From DASUPK01 sp963724665 (GTDB lineage Bacteria; Actinomycetota; Thermoleophilia; Solirubrobacterales; 70-9): a stretch of DNA of 64,000 nucleotides. Made by a program: the position numbers and the translations under genes. The stretch is taken from NCBI GenBank assembly GCA_963724665.1, contig CAVRVH010000012.1:682001-746000 (forward strand), given 5' to 3'. Shown here piece by piece: positions 1 through 8,260 of the stretch (the first letter of the stretch is position 1; each line of letters starts with the position of its first letter). The notes under the pieces are model-generated. The model saw nothing but the letters and a program-made list of their open reading frames with translations, was not told where the DNA came from and made no database searches.

Positions 1-1
1 C

Positions 2-610
2 CCTCCGTTGCTGGCGCTGGCCCGGCCGTGGAACAGGATGTGGCGGGGGCTGCCGCTCGGCCTTCGCCGGCAGGTCGCGCACGAGGTCACCCGAGGCCGC
101 TGGTCGGACGGCCTGCGCCGGACTGCGCGGTTCCTCGGCGATCCGGTCCCATCCTGGCTGCTGTTCTCGGTCACACTCGCCGCCTGGCACATCCCGTTCG
201 CGTACGACGCGACCCTGCGCTTTTCGCTGGTCCACGCCGCGGAGCACGCGCTCTTCTTCGGTACGGGCCTGCTCTTCTGGACGCGGGTGATCGACTCGCC
301 GCCCTGGCGATCGCCGCTCCCCGACGGAGTCCGCGCCGTCTACGTTGCGTCGGCGATGGTGGTCAGCTGGCTGCTCGCGATCGTTCTCGCCTTCGCCAGC
401 TCGCCCCTGTACGCCCCCTACGCGGCGGAGGCGACCCGACCCGGCGGGATCAGCGCGCTCACGGACCAGCAGTTCGCCGCCGGGGTGATGTGGGTGCCCG
501 GCTCGATCCCGTTCACGATTGCAATCATCTTCATCATCTACCGCTGGCTGGAGCCCGAGCGTGCGCGCGACCCGGCTCCCCGCGCCCGCGCGCTCGCCGG
601 AAACCCGTGA
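2..610 (+). CDS. CtaG/caa3-type cytochrome c oxidase assembly protein, 5' partial
   Basis: The reading frame is open to the left edge of the window, so the N-terminus is missing; the first in-window start is a TTG at 8. The visible ~200 residues form several membrane segments, with histidine-containing stretches such as AAWHIPFAYDATL and HAAEHALFF. These are typical of the caa3_CtaG family, which helps deliver copper to heme-copper oxidase in the membrane. The SCO, TlpA and CtaB genes that follow support an oxidase-biogenesis role; the oxidase subunits probably lie upstream. The family assignment is from recognition of the segments, not from a search. Confidence 0.8.
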   Translation, partial: PPLLALARPWNRMWRGLPLGLRRQVAHEVTRGRWSDGLRRTARFLGDPVPSWLLFSVTLAAWHIPFAYDATLRFSLVHAAEHALFFGTGLLFWTRVIDSPPWRSPLPDGVRAVYVASAMVVSWLLAIVLAFASSPLYAPYAAEATRPGGISALTDQQFAAGVMWVPGSIPFTIAIIFIIYRWLEPERARDPAPRARALAGNP

Positions 611-626
611 CCTAGGAGGGAACAGG

Positions 627-761
627 ATGCCGCTCCCGTCGAACATCATCGCCATCACGGTCGCCGGACAGGGCGTCCTCACCTGGGCGATCCCGCTCTT
701 CATCTTCCTCGCGGTCCTGGTCTGGTACATGCTGCTGCTGATCCGGCGCCACTCCGAGTGA
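627..761 (+). CDS. 44-residue single-span membrane protein
   Basis: A strong ribosome site (AGGAGG, 614-619) precedes the ATG. The product has a short polar start, one hydrophobic segment at about residues 18-38 (WAIPLFIFLAVLVWYMLLLI) and a basic end, RRHSE. It lies 16 bp after the CtaG-like gene and 28 bp before an SCO-like gene, so it is probably co-transcribed with oxidase assembly genes. It could be a small oxidase subunit or an assembly peptide; single-helix subunits of this size are known in ba3 and cbb3 oxidases. No family is recognised, and the functional idea is inference from position. Confidence 0.65.
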   Translation: MPLPSNIIAITVAGQGVLTWAIPLFIFLAVLVWYMLLLIRRHSE

Positions 762-789
762 CGCCGGGGCATCGGTCCGCCCCGGATCG

Positions 790-1431
790 ATGAGCGGCCG
801 CCGGACCGGGCTCCGGGCGGGAGGCCTGGTCGTCCTGGCGGCGGTCGTCGTCGGGGTCGGTGCCGGAGTCGTGATCCACTCGCTGAACTCCGGAGGTGGC
901 TCGAGCAGGCACGACAATCCGCCGGGCCTGCACGGCCAGGCGACCTGGAATCCCGGGGAGAGGGCCGCCCCGGATTTTCTGCTGCCGGACCAGAGCGGCC
1001 GGCCGGTCTCGCTTCGATCGCTGCGGGGCCGCACCGTGATGCTCGCCTTCTTCAGCTCGCGCTGCCGCCAGGCCTGTGCCCCGGAGATACGGTCGCTGCG
1101 CACGGCCCTCCGGCTGCTCCCGCCGCCCGCTCGGCCGGCGCTGGTCATCGTCAGCCGCGACGCATCCCACGACACGCCCCAATCGACGCGGGCGGCCGTC
1201 GCTCGCTGGGGCCTGGGATCGACAACCGCCTGGCACTGGCTGCTCGGCTCGGGGAAGCAGCTGGCTCCCGTGCTCAGGTCGTACCGAATCGATGACAGTG
1301 CGGCCGGCGGAACCGCTGCAGCGCCGGTCTATCTCATAGACCGGGAGGGCTTCGAGCGCGCCGGCCTCCTCTATCCGTTCCCGCCCGGCTGGCCGGCCGG
1401 GGATCTGCGCATCCTCGCCGCGGAGGGGTGA
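790..1431 (+). CDS. SCO/redoxin-like membrane-anchored thioredoxin-fold protein
   Basis: The 213-residue protein has an N-terminal signal anchor (about residues 11-30), then a thioredoxin fold starting near APDFLLPDQSG. Two cysteines in SSRCRQACAPE (C92 and C96) have the CxxxC spacing of SCO copper chaperones rather than the CxxC of thioredoxins. The histidine that completes the SCO copper site is not visible; the equivalent stretch reads GTAAAPVYLIDREG. It may therefore act as a thiol-disulfide partner rather than a copper donor. It sits between a small membrane protein and a canonical SCO gene in the oxidase cluster. Confidence 0.7.
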   Translation: MSGRRTGLRAGGLVVLAAVVVGVGAGVVIHSLNSGGGSSRHDNPPGLHGQATWNPGERAAPDFLLPDQSGRPVSLRSLRGRTVMLAFFSSRCRQACAPEIRSLRTALRLLPPPARPALVIVSRDASHDTPQSTRAAVARWGLGSTTAWHWLLGSGKQLAPVLRSYRIDDSAAGGTAAAPVYLIDREGFERAGLLYPFPPGWPAGDLRILAAEG

Positions 1432-1475
1432 TCGGTCGCTGAGGCGTTCCCCGCCATGGTCGGGGCGCAATACTT

Positions 1476-2135
1476 GTGAGCGCCTTGGTCAACCATGCTC
1501 GCCGATGGCTTCGAGGCGCAGGCTCGGGTCTGACGCTCACGCTGGTGGCGGCGTGCGTCGCCGCCGTCCTGGGTGGCTGCGGTGGTGGTGGCGGCGGGAC
1601 GTCTGCGGGCACGAGCCCCAAGTTCGCGGGGGTGCGTGCCGAGCCGACAAAGCAGGCCCCGCCGCTCGCTCTTCGGGACTCGCTCGGTCATCCGGTGAAT
1701 ATCGACCAGTACCGGGGCAAGGCTGTGCTGGTGACCTTCATCTACGACCACTGTCCGGACATCTGCCCGCTGATGGTCGGCAACCTCCACAACGCTCAGG
1801 CGGAGCTCGGACCGGAGGCCGCCAAGGTGCAGATCATCGCCGTGTCCGTGGATCCACGCGGCGATACGCCGAAGACGGTCGCGGCCTTCCTGAGAGCGCA
1901 TCGGATGACCGGCCGCATGGAGTACCTGATCGGTTCCAGTCCGCAGTTGGAGAAGGTGTGGCGCGACTGGAGCATCCTCTCGAAGGCGACGCCGACGAAC
2001 CGCGACCCTGACCTGGTCGAGCACTCGGCGCTGGTGTACGGGATCAGCGCGAGCGGGCGGATCACAACGCTCTACCAGCACGACTTCACGCCTCAACAGA
2101 TCGCGCACGACGTGCCGATCCTGGCTTCGGAGTAG
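1476..2135 (+). CDS. SCO1/SenC family lipoprotein, copper chaperone for cytochrome oxidase
   Basis: The GTG start gives 219 residues with a signal peptide and a lipobox (VLGGC, C35) followed by a glycine-rich linker, so it should be anchored outside the membrane. The SCO site is complete: CPDIC (C93, C97) and the distal histidine H183 in VEHSALVYG. SCO proteins deliver copper to, or reduce, the CuA site of oxidase subunit II. It lies 44 bp after a divergent SCO-like gene and just before a TlpA-type thioredoxin that may keep its cysteines reduced. Confidence 0.88.
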   Translation: MSALVNHARRWLRGAGSGLTLTLVAACVAAVLGGCGGGGGGTSAGTSPKFAGVRAEPTKQAPPLALRDSLGHPVNIDQYRGKAVLVTFIYDHCPDICPLMVGNLHNAQAELGPEAAKVQIIAVSVDPRGDTPKTVAAFLRAHRMTGRMEYLIGSSPQLEKVWRDWSILSKATPTNRDPDLVEHSALVYGISASGRITTLYQHDFTPQQIAHDVPILASE

Positions 2136-2141
2136 GGCGCC

Positions 2142-2657
2142 ATCGACCGCCGCCTCCGCATCGCCCTGATCACCGCGGGGGTCATCGTCGCGGTGATCGC
2201 GGTCGTAGTCCTGAGCGGCACCTCCAACCGCTTCGGGACCGGTAGGCGCGCGCCGCAGCTGCCGACGCGCGTACTCGTTCCCCCTCAGGCGACCCTCGCC
2301 TCCCTCCGGGGCAAGCCGGCCGCGATCAACTTCTGGGCCAGTTGGTGCGCGCCGTGCCGCAAGGAGGCCCCGGACCTCGGGCGGGTGGCACATGCGCTTC
2401 ACGGACAGGCGAATCTCGTCGGAGTCGACTGGACGGACGGAACCCCCGCCGGTCGCGCGTACCTGCGCCAATACCACCTGACGTACCCGAATCTGACCGA
2501 CGCCGACGGAGCGGCGGGCCAGGAGTATGGGTTGAACGGCCTGCCGACCACATTCATCCTCGACGCTCAGGGGAAGATCACGGATGTCCTGCGGGGACCG
2601 CAGACCGCCGACATGCTGCTGCACGCGCTCCACCTGGCTGCGGGGACCGGTTCTTAG
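2142..2657 (+). CDS. TlpA/ResA-type thiol-disulfide oxidoreductase (start uncertain, possible ATC)
   Basis: The core is a membrane-anchored thioredoxin fold with WCAPC in NFWASWCAPCRKEAP and the cis-proline loop GLPTTFILD. Such proteins reduce apocytochrome or CuA/SCO cysteines outside the membrane. The first ATG/GTG/TTG start is the GTG at 2193, but that start removes most of the membrane anchor. An ATC at 2142 lies 9 bp after GGAG (2129-2132) and would give MDRRLRIALITAGVIVAVI, a normal signal anchor, for 171 residues. I list that start; the 2193 alternative gives 154 residues. The gene begins just after the SCO stop, so it is probably translationally coupled. Confidence 0.8.
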   Translation: MDRRLRIALITAGVIVAVIAVVVLSGTSNRFGTGRRAPQLPTRVLVPPQATLASLRGKPAAINFWASWCAPCRKEAPDLGRVAHALHGQANLVGVDWTDGTPAGRAYLRQYHLTYPNLTDADGAAGQEYGLNGLPTTFILDAQGKITDVLRGPQTADMLLHALHLAAGTGS

Positions 2658-2776
2658 GGAATTGTCACCAGGGTCTTAGGAGGCTCCCAGCTTCCCTTGG
2701 CAGGGTGTCAGAACTGCGGCGCCGGGAAGAAGGTGCCGAGACGAATGGACCAAGAACCGAAAGGAGGCGCAAGAAA

Positions 2777-2992
2777 GTGTCGATTGCAACAGCTGTGATC
2801 CTGAACGTGGCTGCCATCGTCGGCCTGCTGGCGCTGCTGGCGGCGACCATGCGGCTCCCGTACCACCTGCCGATCACTCCTCGATCCGGCGAGGCCGAGA
2901 CGGACGGTGCTCGCCGCCGCCGGAAGACGGCCCCGGCGAGCCGGCCCTCAAGGCGACGCGGTCGCCCGCCCGAGCCGGTCTACGAGCGATAG
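2777..2992 (+). CDS. 71-residue membrane protein with basic, Pro-rich tail
   Basis: A GTG start lies 9 bp after a consensus ribosome site (AAGGAGG, 2761-2767). The product starts with one hydrophobic helix (ATAVILNVAAIVGLLALLAA) and ends in a strongly basic, proline-containing tail (RRRRKTAPASRPSRRRGRPP). A helix followed by a long positive tail suggests a cytoplasmic tail that could bind membrane lipid or a partner. It lies between the TlpA gene and the convergent ctaB. I do not recognise the family. The 2658-2776 leader contains no other gene. Confidence 0.6.
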   Translation: MSIATAVILNVAAIVGLLALLAATMRLPYHLPITPRSGEAETDGARRRRKTAPASRPSRRRGRPPEPVYER

Positions 2993-3020
2993 CCCCAGCT
3001 GCGATCAGGCGGCGGCACGG

Positions 3021-4304
3021 TCAGATGGCGACGACCGTGTCGACCGCCATCGCAGAGAACAGGAGCGCCAGGTAGAGCAGGGAGAAGTGAAAGAGGTGTC
3101 CGGCACGGGTGGGAGTCGTCTGCCGCGCCAAGCTCAACGCCAGGCCGATGAAGACCGCGTCGAGCGCCAGCGCTACCCCGAGATATACGCCGCCGACAGA
3201 GTGCCAAAGGAAGGGCAGCAGCGACGTCGCGGCCAAGACGAGGGAATACGCCACTATCTGGCGGGAGGTTTCGCGATCCCCGCGCACGACCGGCATCATC
3301 GGGATCCGGGCGGCCGCGTACTCGCGCTTGATGAGCAGCGCGAGGGACCAGAAGTGTGGGGGTGTCCAGAAGAAGATGATCAGGAAGAGGAAGATCGCGG
3401 GCAGAGTCAGATTTCCGGTCGCGGCGGCCCAGCCGACCAGCGGCGGCACAGCACCCGCGGCCCCACCGATGACGATGTTCTGGACAGTCCAGCGCTTCAG
3501 CCACTGGGTGTAGACGAGTACATAGAAGAGGCCGCCCAGTAGCGCCAAGCTTGCCGTTAGAACGTTCACCAAGCTGGCAAGCAGGACGAAGGAGAAGGCC
3601 GAGAGCACGAGCCCGAACTCGATCGCACGCGGTGGGATCAGGCGTCCCGCCACGATCGGCCTGTCCGATGTCCGGTCTCCCATCAGGGCGTCGATGTCGC
3701 GGTCGAGGTAGTGGTTCAGGGCGCTCGCGCCGGCGCATGCCAGCGCACCGCCGGCCAGGACAGCCGCCAGCTCGGGCAGGTCCGGGAGGCCGCCCGCGCC
3801 CACGAACATTCCGGCTGCCGCCGTAATCAGCAGGAGAAGCATGATCCGGGGCTTGGTGAGGGCTACGTAATCTCGCCATGCTCCGGCCGGAACGTGCTCT
3901 CCACGGAACGACTCGGCGGCCGTCAGCAGCGCGGCCGCCAAAGCAAGCCCGGCGAGCGCGACGTGCAGAACCATGGCCCACTCGGGCCGACCTGCGAACG
4001 CGACGACTCCGCCGAAGCCACTCTCGACGGCGAAGAGGACCAGTGCCGCAATCGAGACGACCAGCATTCGTCGGTGGGCGGCCGCCGCGGCTATCACCAC
4101 GGCAGCAAGCAGCGGCACAGCCAGAATCGCCAGAAGCCGATGCGGGAGACCAAGGTGGAGGGCGCCGCTGATGACGACGAGGCCCGTGGCGGCAGCGGCC
4201 CCCAGAGCCGCAAGCCTCAGCCAGGCGCCGGGCGCGGCTTCATCCATGTCCGATCGAGTGCCCGCGCTGAGCGGGTGGCGGATCAGAGTGGGGGTATAAG
4301 CCAT
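3021..4304 (-). CDS. ctaB: Heme O synthase (CtaB) with N-terminal CtaA-like half domain
   Basis: The C-terminal ~280 residues are protoheme IX farnesyltransferase, which turns heme B into heme O. They begin near DYVALTKPRI (146-154) and carry the prenyl-diphosphate-binding NxxxDxxxD motif (N197, D201, D205) and DRETSRQ. About 145 extra residues precede this, with four predicted helices, HRLLA (H55) and GFGGVV followed by LHVALA (H114). These resemble the heme-ligand histidines of a heme A synthase (CtaA/COX15) half. The start at 4304 is chosen for the AAGGAGG site (4310-4316); an in-frame upstream ATG at 4373 has no such site. It is convergent with the assembly genes and runs as a single gene. 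Confidence 0.88.
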   Translation of the reverse strand: MAYTPTLIRHPLSAGTRSDMDEAAPGAWLRLAALGAAAATGLVVISGALHLGLPHRLLAILAVPLLAAVVIAAAAAHRRMLVVSIAALVLFAVESGFGGVVAFAGRPEWAMVLHVALAGLALAAALLTAAESFRGEHVPAGAWRDYVALTKPRIMLLLLITAAAGMFVGAGGLPDLPELAAVLAGGALACAGASALNHYLDRDIDALMGDRTSDRPIVAGRLIPPRAIEFGLVLSAFSFVLLASLVNVLTASLALLGGLFYVLVYTQWLKRWTVQNIVIGGAAGAVPPLVGWAAATGNLTLPAIFLFLIIFFWTPPHFWSLALLIKREYAAARIPMMPVVRGDRETSRQIVAYSLVLAATSLLPFLWHSVGGVYLGVALALDAVFIGLALSLARQTTPTRAGHLFHFSLLYLALLFSAMAVDTVVAI

Positions 4305-4470
4305 TCCAGCCTCCTTGAACGACGCTCGGCTGGGCGAGTGGGACTCCAATGAGCAGTCTGGTCTCTTGATCAACGGCTGTCAAATCCACCCGGCGAACGA
4401 GCGCAGCGCTCCTCACCTTGACCGACCCGCGGACCTTGCCGAGGGCACGGGCGGGAGCGCGCTGGGATCC

Positions 4471-5730
4471 CTACTGAAAGGGGACCATGACGGGACCGGG
4501 CAGGCGTCGGTAGACGGCGAAGAAGTCGCGGTCGTCGGGGGTGAGGTACCGGGTGGAGGGCTGCATCGGGTTCGACCCGACCTCCGTCGGGACGAGGCCG
4601 TGGTGGTGGGTATAGGTGATCAGGGTGTGCCATTCGGGATTGATGTCGAACTCCATCGCGCGAACCGCCCCCGCGCGCTGGAGGATTTGCGCCAACGTGG
4701 TCACGGTCTGGCCGTCCGCAGCTGCGTAGATCAGGTTGCCGCGCCGGTCGATGCCGACACCCGTGCGCCAGACGCGGACCGCGTTGCCGAGCGTGTAGCC
4801 CCACTGCGAACTGTCGTTCAAAGCGGGGCTGAGGCGACCGTTCCAGATAATCGGGGGGAGGCTCTGCCGTGTCCATGCAACGTCCGGTCCCGCGTTCGAG
4901 CCGCTGCTCCACTTCACGATCGCCACGCGGCCGTCGCGATAGCCGACGAGCGTGGCGTTGCCCTTCGCGAGCGGCTCGTTGATGAGGCCGTTGTCGGTTG
5001 AACCGTTGTTGACGTCGCTGTAGATGAAGCCGCTATTGAAAGTCGCGAGCAGCCGCGAACGCTGGTCGGTCGGGACCATCGCCGGCCCGCGTACGGCAGC
5101 GCTCGGCGGCTCGTAGCGGCCCGGATAGAACCCGAGCGCGGTGCGCGTATGGTCGAACCAGGCCACGTAGGCGACGAAGCGCGGATAGTCCGGCTCCGGG
5201 CGGAACGTCGTCACCAGCACCGGTGGTCCGCCATTGAGCGGCGGGCCGGTCGGCTTCCAGATTCCCTCGCCGGGAAGCGGGTGCGCGAAGACCGGCTTGA
5301 TCCGCGGCGGCCAGGCAGCCGCCTGCCCGGGCGACTTCCCGGCCCGCCCGGTCTGCGGCAGGCTCTTCAGCTGTGGCCCGCCCTTCGTCGGGGCGTTCCA
5401 GCTGTAGTAGATGTGCTCGATCTGATCGACCACCCGGTTGCCGAAAGGCAGATCGGTTCTCACCCACTCGACGCTGCGCGCGAAGAAGGGCATGCTCGAA
5501 GGCCGCAGCATCCAGCTCGCATACGAATAGACCGCCGGCGACAGGAGCACGAGGACGACGGCGACCAGGAAGATTCTCCGGCGTCGCCGCCGGCGTCTGA
5601 CCTCAGTCTCGCGCCTCCGCTCTCGGTTGGCCGCGATCCGGGAGTGCGCCGCCGGGCCGGGCGCTGAGTCAGCCGCAGCCGGGGGACCACTCAATGTAGG
5701 ACCGGCGCCAGACCGCCGTAGACCGGCCAT
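4471..5730 (-). CDS. Phosphodiester glycosidase (NAGPA/DUF2233-like) domain membrane protein
   Basis: The 419-residue protein has a basic N-terminus with a run of eight arginines, then one membrane helix (about 53-70), and a large outer domain. FNSGF, followed by GVGIDRRGNLIYAAADG and MEFDINPEW, resembles the phosphodiester glycosidase fold named after N-acetylglucosamine-1-phosphodiester glycosidase; bacterial relatives act on cell-surface glycans or exopolysaccharide. The substrate cannot be told from sequence. It stands alone: ctaB ends its promoter side at 4304 and the next gene leftward ends at 5871. No clear ribosome site precedes the ATG. Confidence 0.7.
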   Translation of the reverse strand: MAGLRRSGAGPTLSGPPAAADSAPGPAAHSRIAANRERRRETEVRRRRRRRRIFLVAVVLVLLSPAVYSYASWMLRPSSMPFFARSVEWVRTDLPFGNRVVDQIEHIYYSWNAPTKGGPQLKSLPQTGRAGKSPGQAAAWPPRIKPVFAHPLPGEGIWKPTGPPLNGGPPVLVTTFRPEPDYPRFVAYVAWFDHTRTALGFYPGRYEPPSAAVRGPAMVPTDQRSRLLATFNSGFIYSDVNNGSTDNGLINEPLAKGNATLVGYRDGRVAIVKWSSGSNAGPDVAWTRQSLPPIIWNGRLSPALNDSSQWGYTLGNAVRVWRTGVGIDRRGNLIYAAADGQTVTTLAQILQRAGAVRAMEFDINPEWHTLITYTHHHGLVPTEVGSNPMQPSTRYLTPDDRDFFAVYRRLPGPVMVPFQ

Positions 5731-5870
5731 TCAGGGCACCGTAGGCTCGGTCGACCAAAGGAATGCTAAGGGTGACGGTCGGGCTCTTAGTTCCCGTGCG
5801 TGACGGTGTCGGCCGCTCTAATGTTTGGCGTGATCTTCTCGCGCCGATAACCACGCGGCAGTAGATGCCG

Positions 5871-5987
5871 TTAGCGGAGCGGCTTGGTGCTCCTGAGCCA
5901 GTGGGCCAGCACGTTGGTCCAGATGGCACCGAGGAGGAGGGCGCCGATGAGAACGATCGGCAACACAATGATTTCGAGAGATTCCAT
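5871..5987 (-). CDS. Possible 38-residue single-span membrane protein
   Basis: This short frame encodes MESLEIIVLPIVLIGALLLG and continues through AIWTNVLAHWLRSTK to a stop. That is an acidic start, one hydrophobic helix and a basic end. The composition is plausible for a real membrane micropeptide and resembles the 44-residue protein at 627, but no Shine-Dalgarno site precedes the ATG. The rest of the 5731-6056 gap shows neither a convincing gene nor a tRNA; it probably holds the promoter of the glycosidase-like gene. Confidence 0.35.
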   Translation of the reverse strand: MESLEIIVLPIVLIGALLLGAIWTNVLAHWLRSTKPLR

Positions 5988-6056
5988 CGTGTGTTCAGGG
6001 TGACGTAAGGCTCTAAGCGGGAGATCAAGGAGCCGCCGTGCTCGTTCACGGCGGCG

Positions 6057-7415
6057 CTAGCCAGCGACCCGCGCGACCTCGGAATCCGCCGTGACTGCGT
6101 AGAGCGCCCACTCGCCCGGGACGCCCTTGAGCTGGTGTGCGCCGCGATCCGAGAACTCCAGCCCCGAGCCGACCACCAGGTCCTTGACGGTCGCCGAGGT
6201 CACCACCTCCCCGGGCTCGGCCGCCGACATCACCCGGGAGGTGAGGTGGACCGCGATCCCGGCGAGCCCGTTGGCCATCACCTCGCACTCCCCGGTGTGC
6301 ACGCCTGCGCGGGTCTCGAGGCTGAGGGCCCGCGCGCCATCCCGGATTGCAAGTGCGGCCCGCACCGCCCGGGCCGGCCCGTCGAAGGTCGCCAGCACGC
6401 CGTCGCCGGTCCGGTTCTCGAGCCGCCCCCGATACCGCGCCAGCTCCCGCTCGACCACACGCTCGAACTGGGCGAGCAGCTCGCGCCAGGCCCTGTCGCC
6501 GAGCTCCGCGGCGCGGTCAGTCGAGCCGACGATGTCGGTGAACAGGACCGTGGCGAGCATGCGGTCGCGGACGGCGGCGGCCGGCTTCCCGGTCACGAAT
6601 TCCTCGACCTGGTCGAGCATGGCGGCCTGGTCCCCGGCGACCCAGAGGTGGTCCGCGCCCGGCAGCTCGACCTCCTTGGCGCCGGGGATCCCCCGGGCGA
6701 CGGCCCGAGACATGGCGGCGGGGACCAGCCTGTCGCCCGTGCGGTAGAGCACCATGGTCGGCACCATCACGGCCGGCAGCAGCGGCCGCACGTCGAGGTC
6801 CTCGTACATCGCGGCGACCGTACTTGCGGTGCCTGGGCTCGCGCTGGAGCGGAGCATCCGGCCCCACCACTCGCGGACCTCCGGATCGTCCGCGACGCTC
6901 GGCGCCCAGATCTTCAGAGCCGAGGGATCACCCCACCTCTCAACAATCCGCTGCCAGAACGGCCGGAGCACGTCGAGCGGAATCCCCTCCTCGTAGTCTT
7001 CCGCCAGGGGGAGGCGGGCGAAGGTCCCGTACTGCACCATCGCGCTGATCCGGTCGGGATGCGCGGCCGCCAGCATCGTGGCGGCGGCGCCGCCCTCCGA
7101 GATGCCGAAGAGAACGGCCCGCTCGACTTCGCAGGCGTCGAGGACCGCGAGCGCGTCGTCGACGATGTTCTCGAGCGTGTAGGCACCCGCGTCTCGATCC
7201 GAGAGGCCCATGCCTCGCTTGTCGAAGACGATCACGCGGGCGAACGAGCCGAGGCGCTCCCAGAAGCGCGACGCGAGCGGAGGCTCCCTGCCGATCTCGA
7301 GATGGCTGACGAAGCCGCCCATGAACAGCATGTCCACGGGGCCGTCTCCCACGATGGAGTACGCGATCGACGCGTCGCCGTTGTGGGCGTAGCGGATCGG
7401 CGCCCAGCTCAGCAC
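6057..7415 (-). CDS. Alpha/beta hydrolase fused to class III adenylate/guanylate cyclase
   Basis: The N-terminal ~270 residues are an alpha/beta hydrolase with nucleophile elbow GISEGG, acid in RTGDRLVP and histidine in GADHLW. The C-terminal ~180 residues are a class III cyclase catalytic domain: ATVLFTDIVGSTDRAAELGD holds the first metal aspartate and NRTGDGVLATFDGPARAV the second, with AGVHTGECE after it. The likely role is cyclic nucleotide synthesis controlled by a ligand or esterase domain. The frame runs up to 7775, but that overlaps the divergent gene at 7492. The GTG at 7415, directly before the conserved APIRYAHNGD, is chosen (452 residues). No membrane span is seen. Confidence 0.85.
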   Translation of the reverse strand: MLSWAPIRYAHNGDASIAYSIVGDGPVDMLFMGGFVSHLEIGREPPLASRFWERLGSFARVIVFDKRGMGLSDRDAGAYTLENIVDDALAVLDACEVERAVLFGISEGGAAATMLAAAHPDRISAMVQYGTFARLPLAEDYEEGIPLDVLRPFWQRIVERWGDPSALKIWAPSVADDPEVREWWGRMLRSSASPGTASTVAAMYEDLDVRPLLPAVMVPTMVLYRTGDRLVPAAMSRAVARGIPGAKEVELPGADHLWVAGDQAAMLDQVEEFVTGKPAAAVRDRMLATVLFTDIVGSTDRAAELGDRAWRELLAQFERVVERELARYRGRLENRTGDGVLATFDGPARAVRAALAIRDGARALSLETRAGVHTGECEVMANGLAGIAVHLTSRVMSAAEPGEVVTSATVKDLVVGSGLEFSDRGAHQLKGVPGEWALYAVTADSEVARVAG

Positions 7416-7491
7416 AGGTCCAGCGTACTCACAGACGTCGTCGGTTAGAGTCGATGCGAGGCGAGCTTCGGAGGAGAGGGAAATTGGGGAG

Positions 7492-8247
7492 ATGAAGGCC
7501 CGGCACAATCGACTGGCCTGGCGCTCATGGTTGCTCATCGGCCTCGGCGTGGCGGCGATCTGCGTCGCGCCGACCGCTGCCTTTTCCGCGGAGCGGCTCA
7601 ACGACGGTGGCTTCGAGGCGTCCACCTGCGACGCCACCGAGTGCACCGATTCGTCATGGACGCAGAGTGTGACGACGGCGTTCTCCAACGCCACGGGGCC
7701 GATCTGCCGATCCGGGACCGGCACCGGCAACACCGACTGCAGCGGCGGGGGAAGCGCTCCCTTCAGCGGATCCACCTGGGCCCGCTTCGGAGCGGGCTAC
7801 AAGGCCAGCGCGATGTTTGGCGGCGGGGTCATCTCCTCGCTGCAGCAGACGGTTCCGATACCCACCGCGCCGGCAACGCTGAGCTTCCGATTGAGGATCA
7901 TCAATGCGGCCGGGCCGACCGGGGAGTTCACGGTCGAGGCGGGGGGAGCCCAGGTCTTCGCCACGACGGATGCGACGCCGGGCTTTGCGTCATACGCGCC
8001 GGTCACGATCGACCTGAGCTCGCTCGGGGGCACCACGCCGCTTCTCAAGTTCGAGGGGACCTCGAGTCAGGGCCCGGTTGGCGCCCTGGACAGCTTCGAC
8101 GTCGACGACATCTCGCTGACCACGGTTGACCCCTCAGTGGCCACGGTCGACCCCCGCTGCGTGAATCTGCGCGCCAAGCTCAAGAAGGCGAAGAGCAAGA
8201 AGAAGAAGCGCAAGGTCCGCAAGAGGATCCAAGCGCTGGGCTGCTGA
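7492..8247 (+). CDS. Secreted jelly-roll-like protein with polybasic C-terminal tail
   Basis: The 251-residue product has a signal peptide ending near AFSAERLNDGGFE. The Ser/Thr/Gly-rich body, with FRLRIINAAGPTGEFTVEAG and SFDVDDISLT, resembles beta-sandwich carbohydrate-binding or choice-of-anchor modules. It ends in LKKAKSKKKKRKVRKRIQAL, flanked by two cysteines. A similar Lys/Arg tail ends the secreted protein at 11421, although the bodies differ. The tail may hold the protein to the anionic wall or act as a sorting signal; this is inference. It is divergent from the cyclase gene. Confidence 0.65.
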   Translation: MKARHNRLAWRSWLLIGLGVAAICVAPTAAFSAERLNDGGFEASTCDATECTDSSWTQSVTTAFSNATGPICRSGTGTGNTDCSGGGSAPFSGSTWARFGAGYKASAMFGGGVISSLQQTVPIPTAPATLSFRLRIINAAGPTGEFTVEAGGAQVFATTDATPGFASYAPVTIDLSSLGGTTPLLKFEGTSSQGPVGALDSFDVDDISLTTVDPSVATVDPRCVNLRAKLKKAKSKKKKRKVRKRIQALGC

Positions 8248-8260
8248 CCCACACCTCTGC

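Noticed and set aside
3021..4373. Upstream ATG at 4373 for ctaB
   Set aside because: The ATG at 4304 has AAGGAGG in place, and the added 23 residues have no family similarity.
7416..7775. N-terminal extension of the hydrolase-cyclase frame
   Set aside because: It overlaps the divergent secreted-protein gene at 7492 and encodes no recognisable domain.
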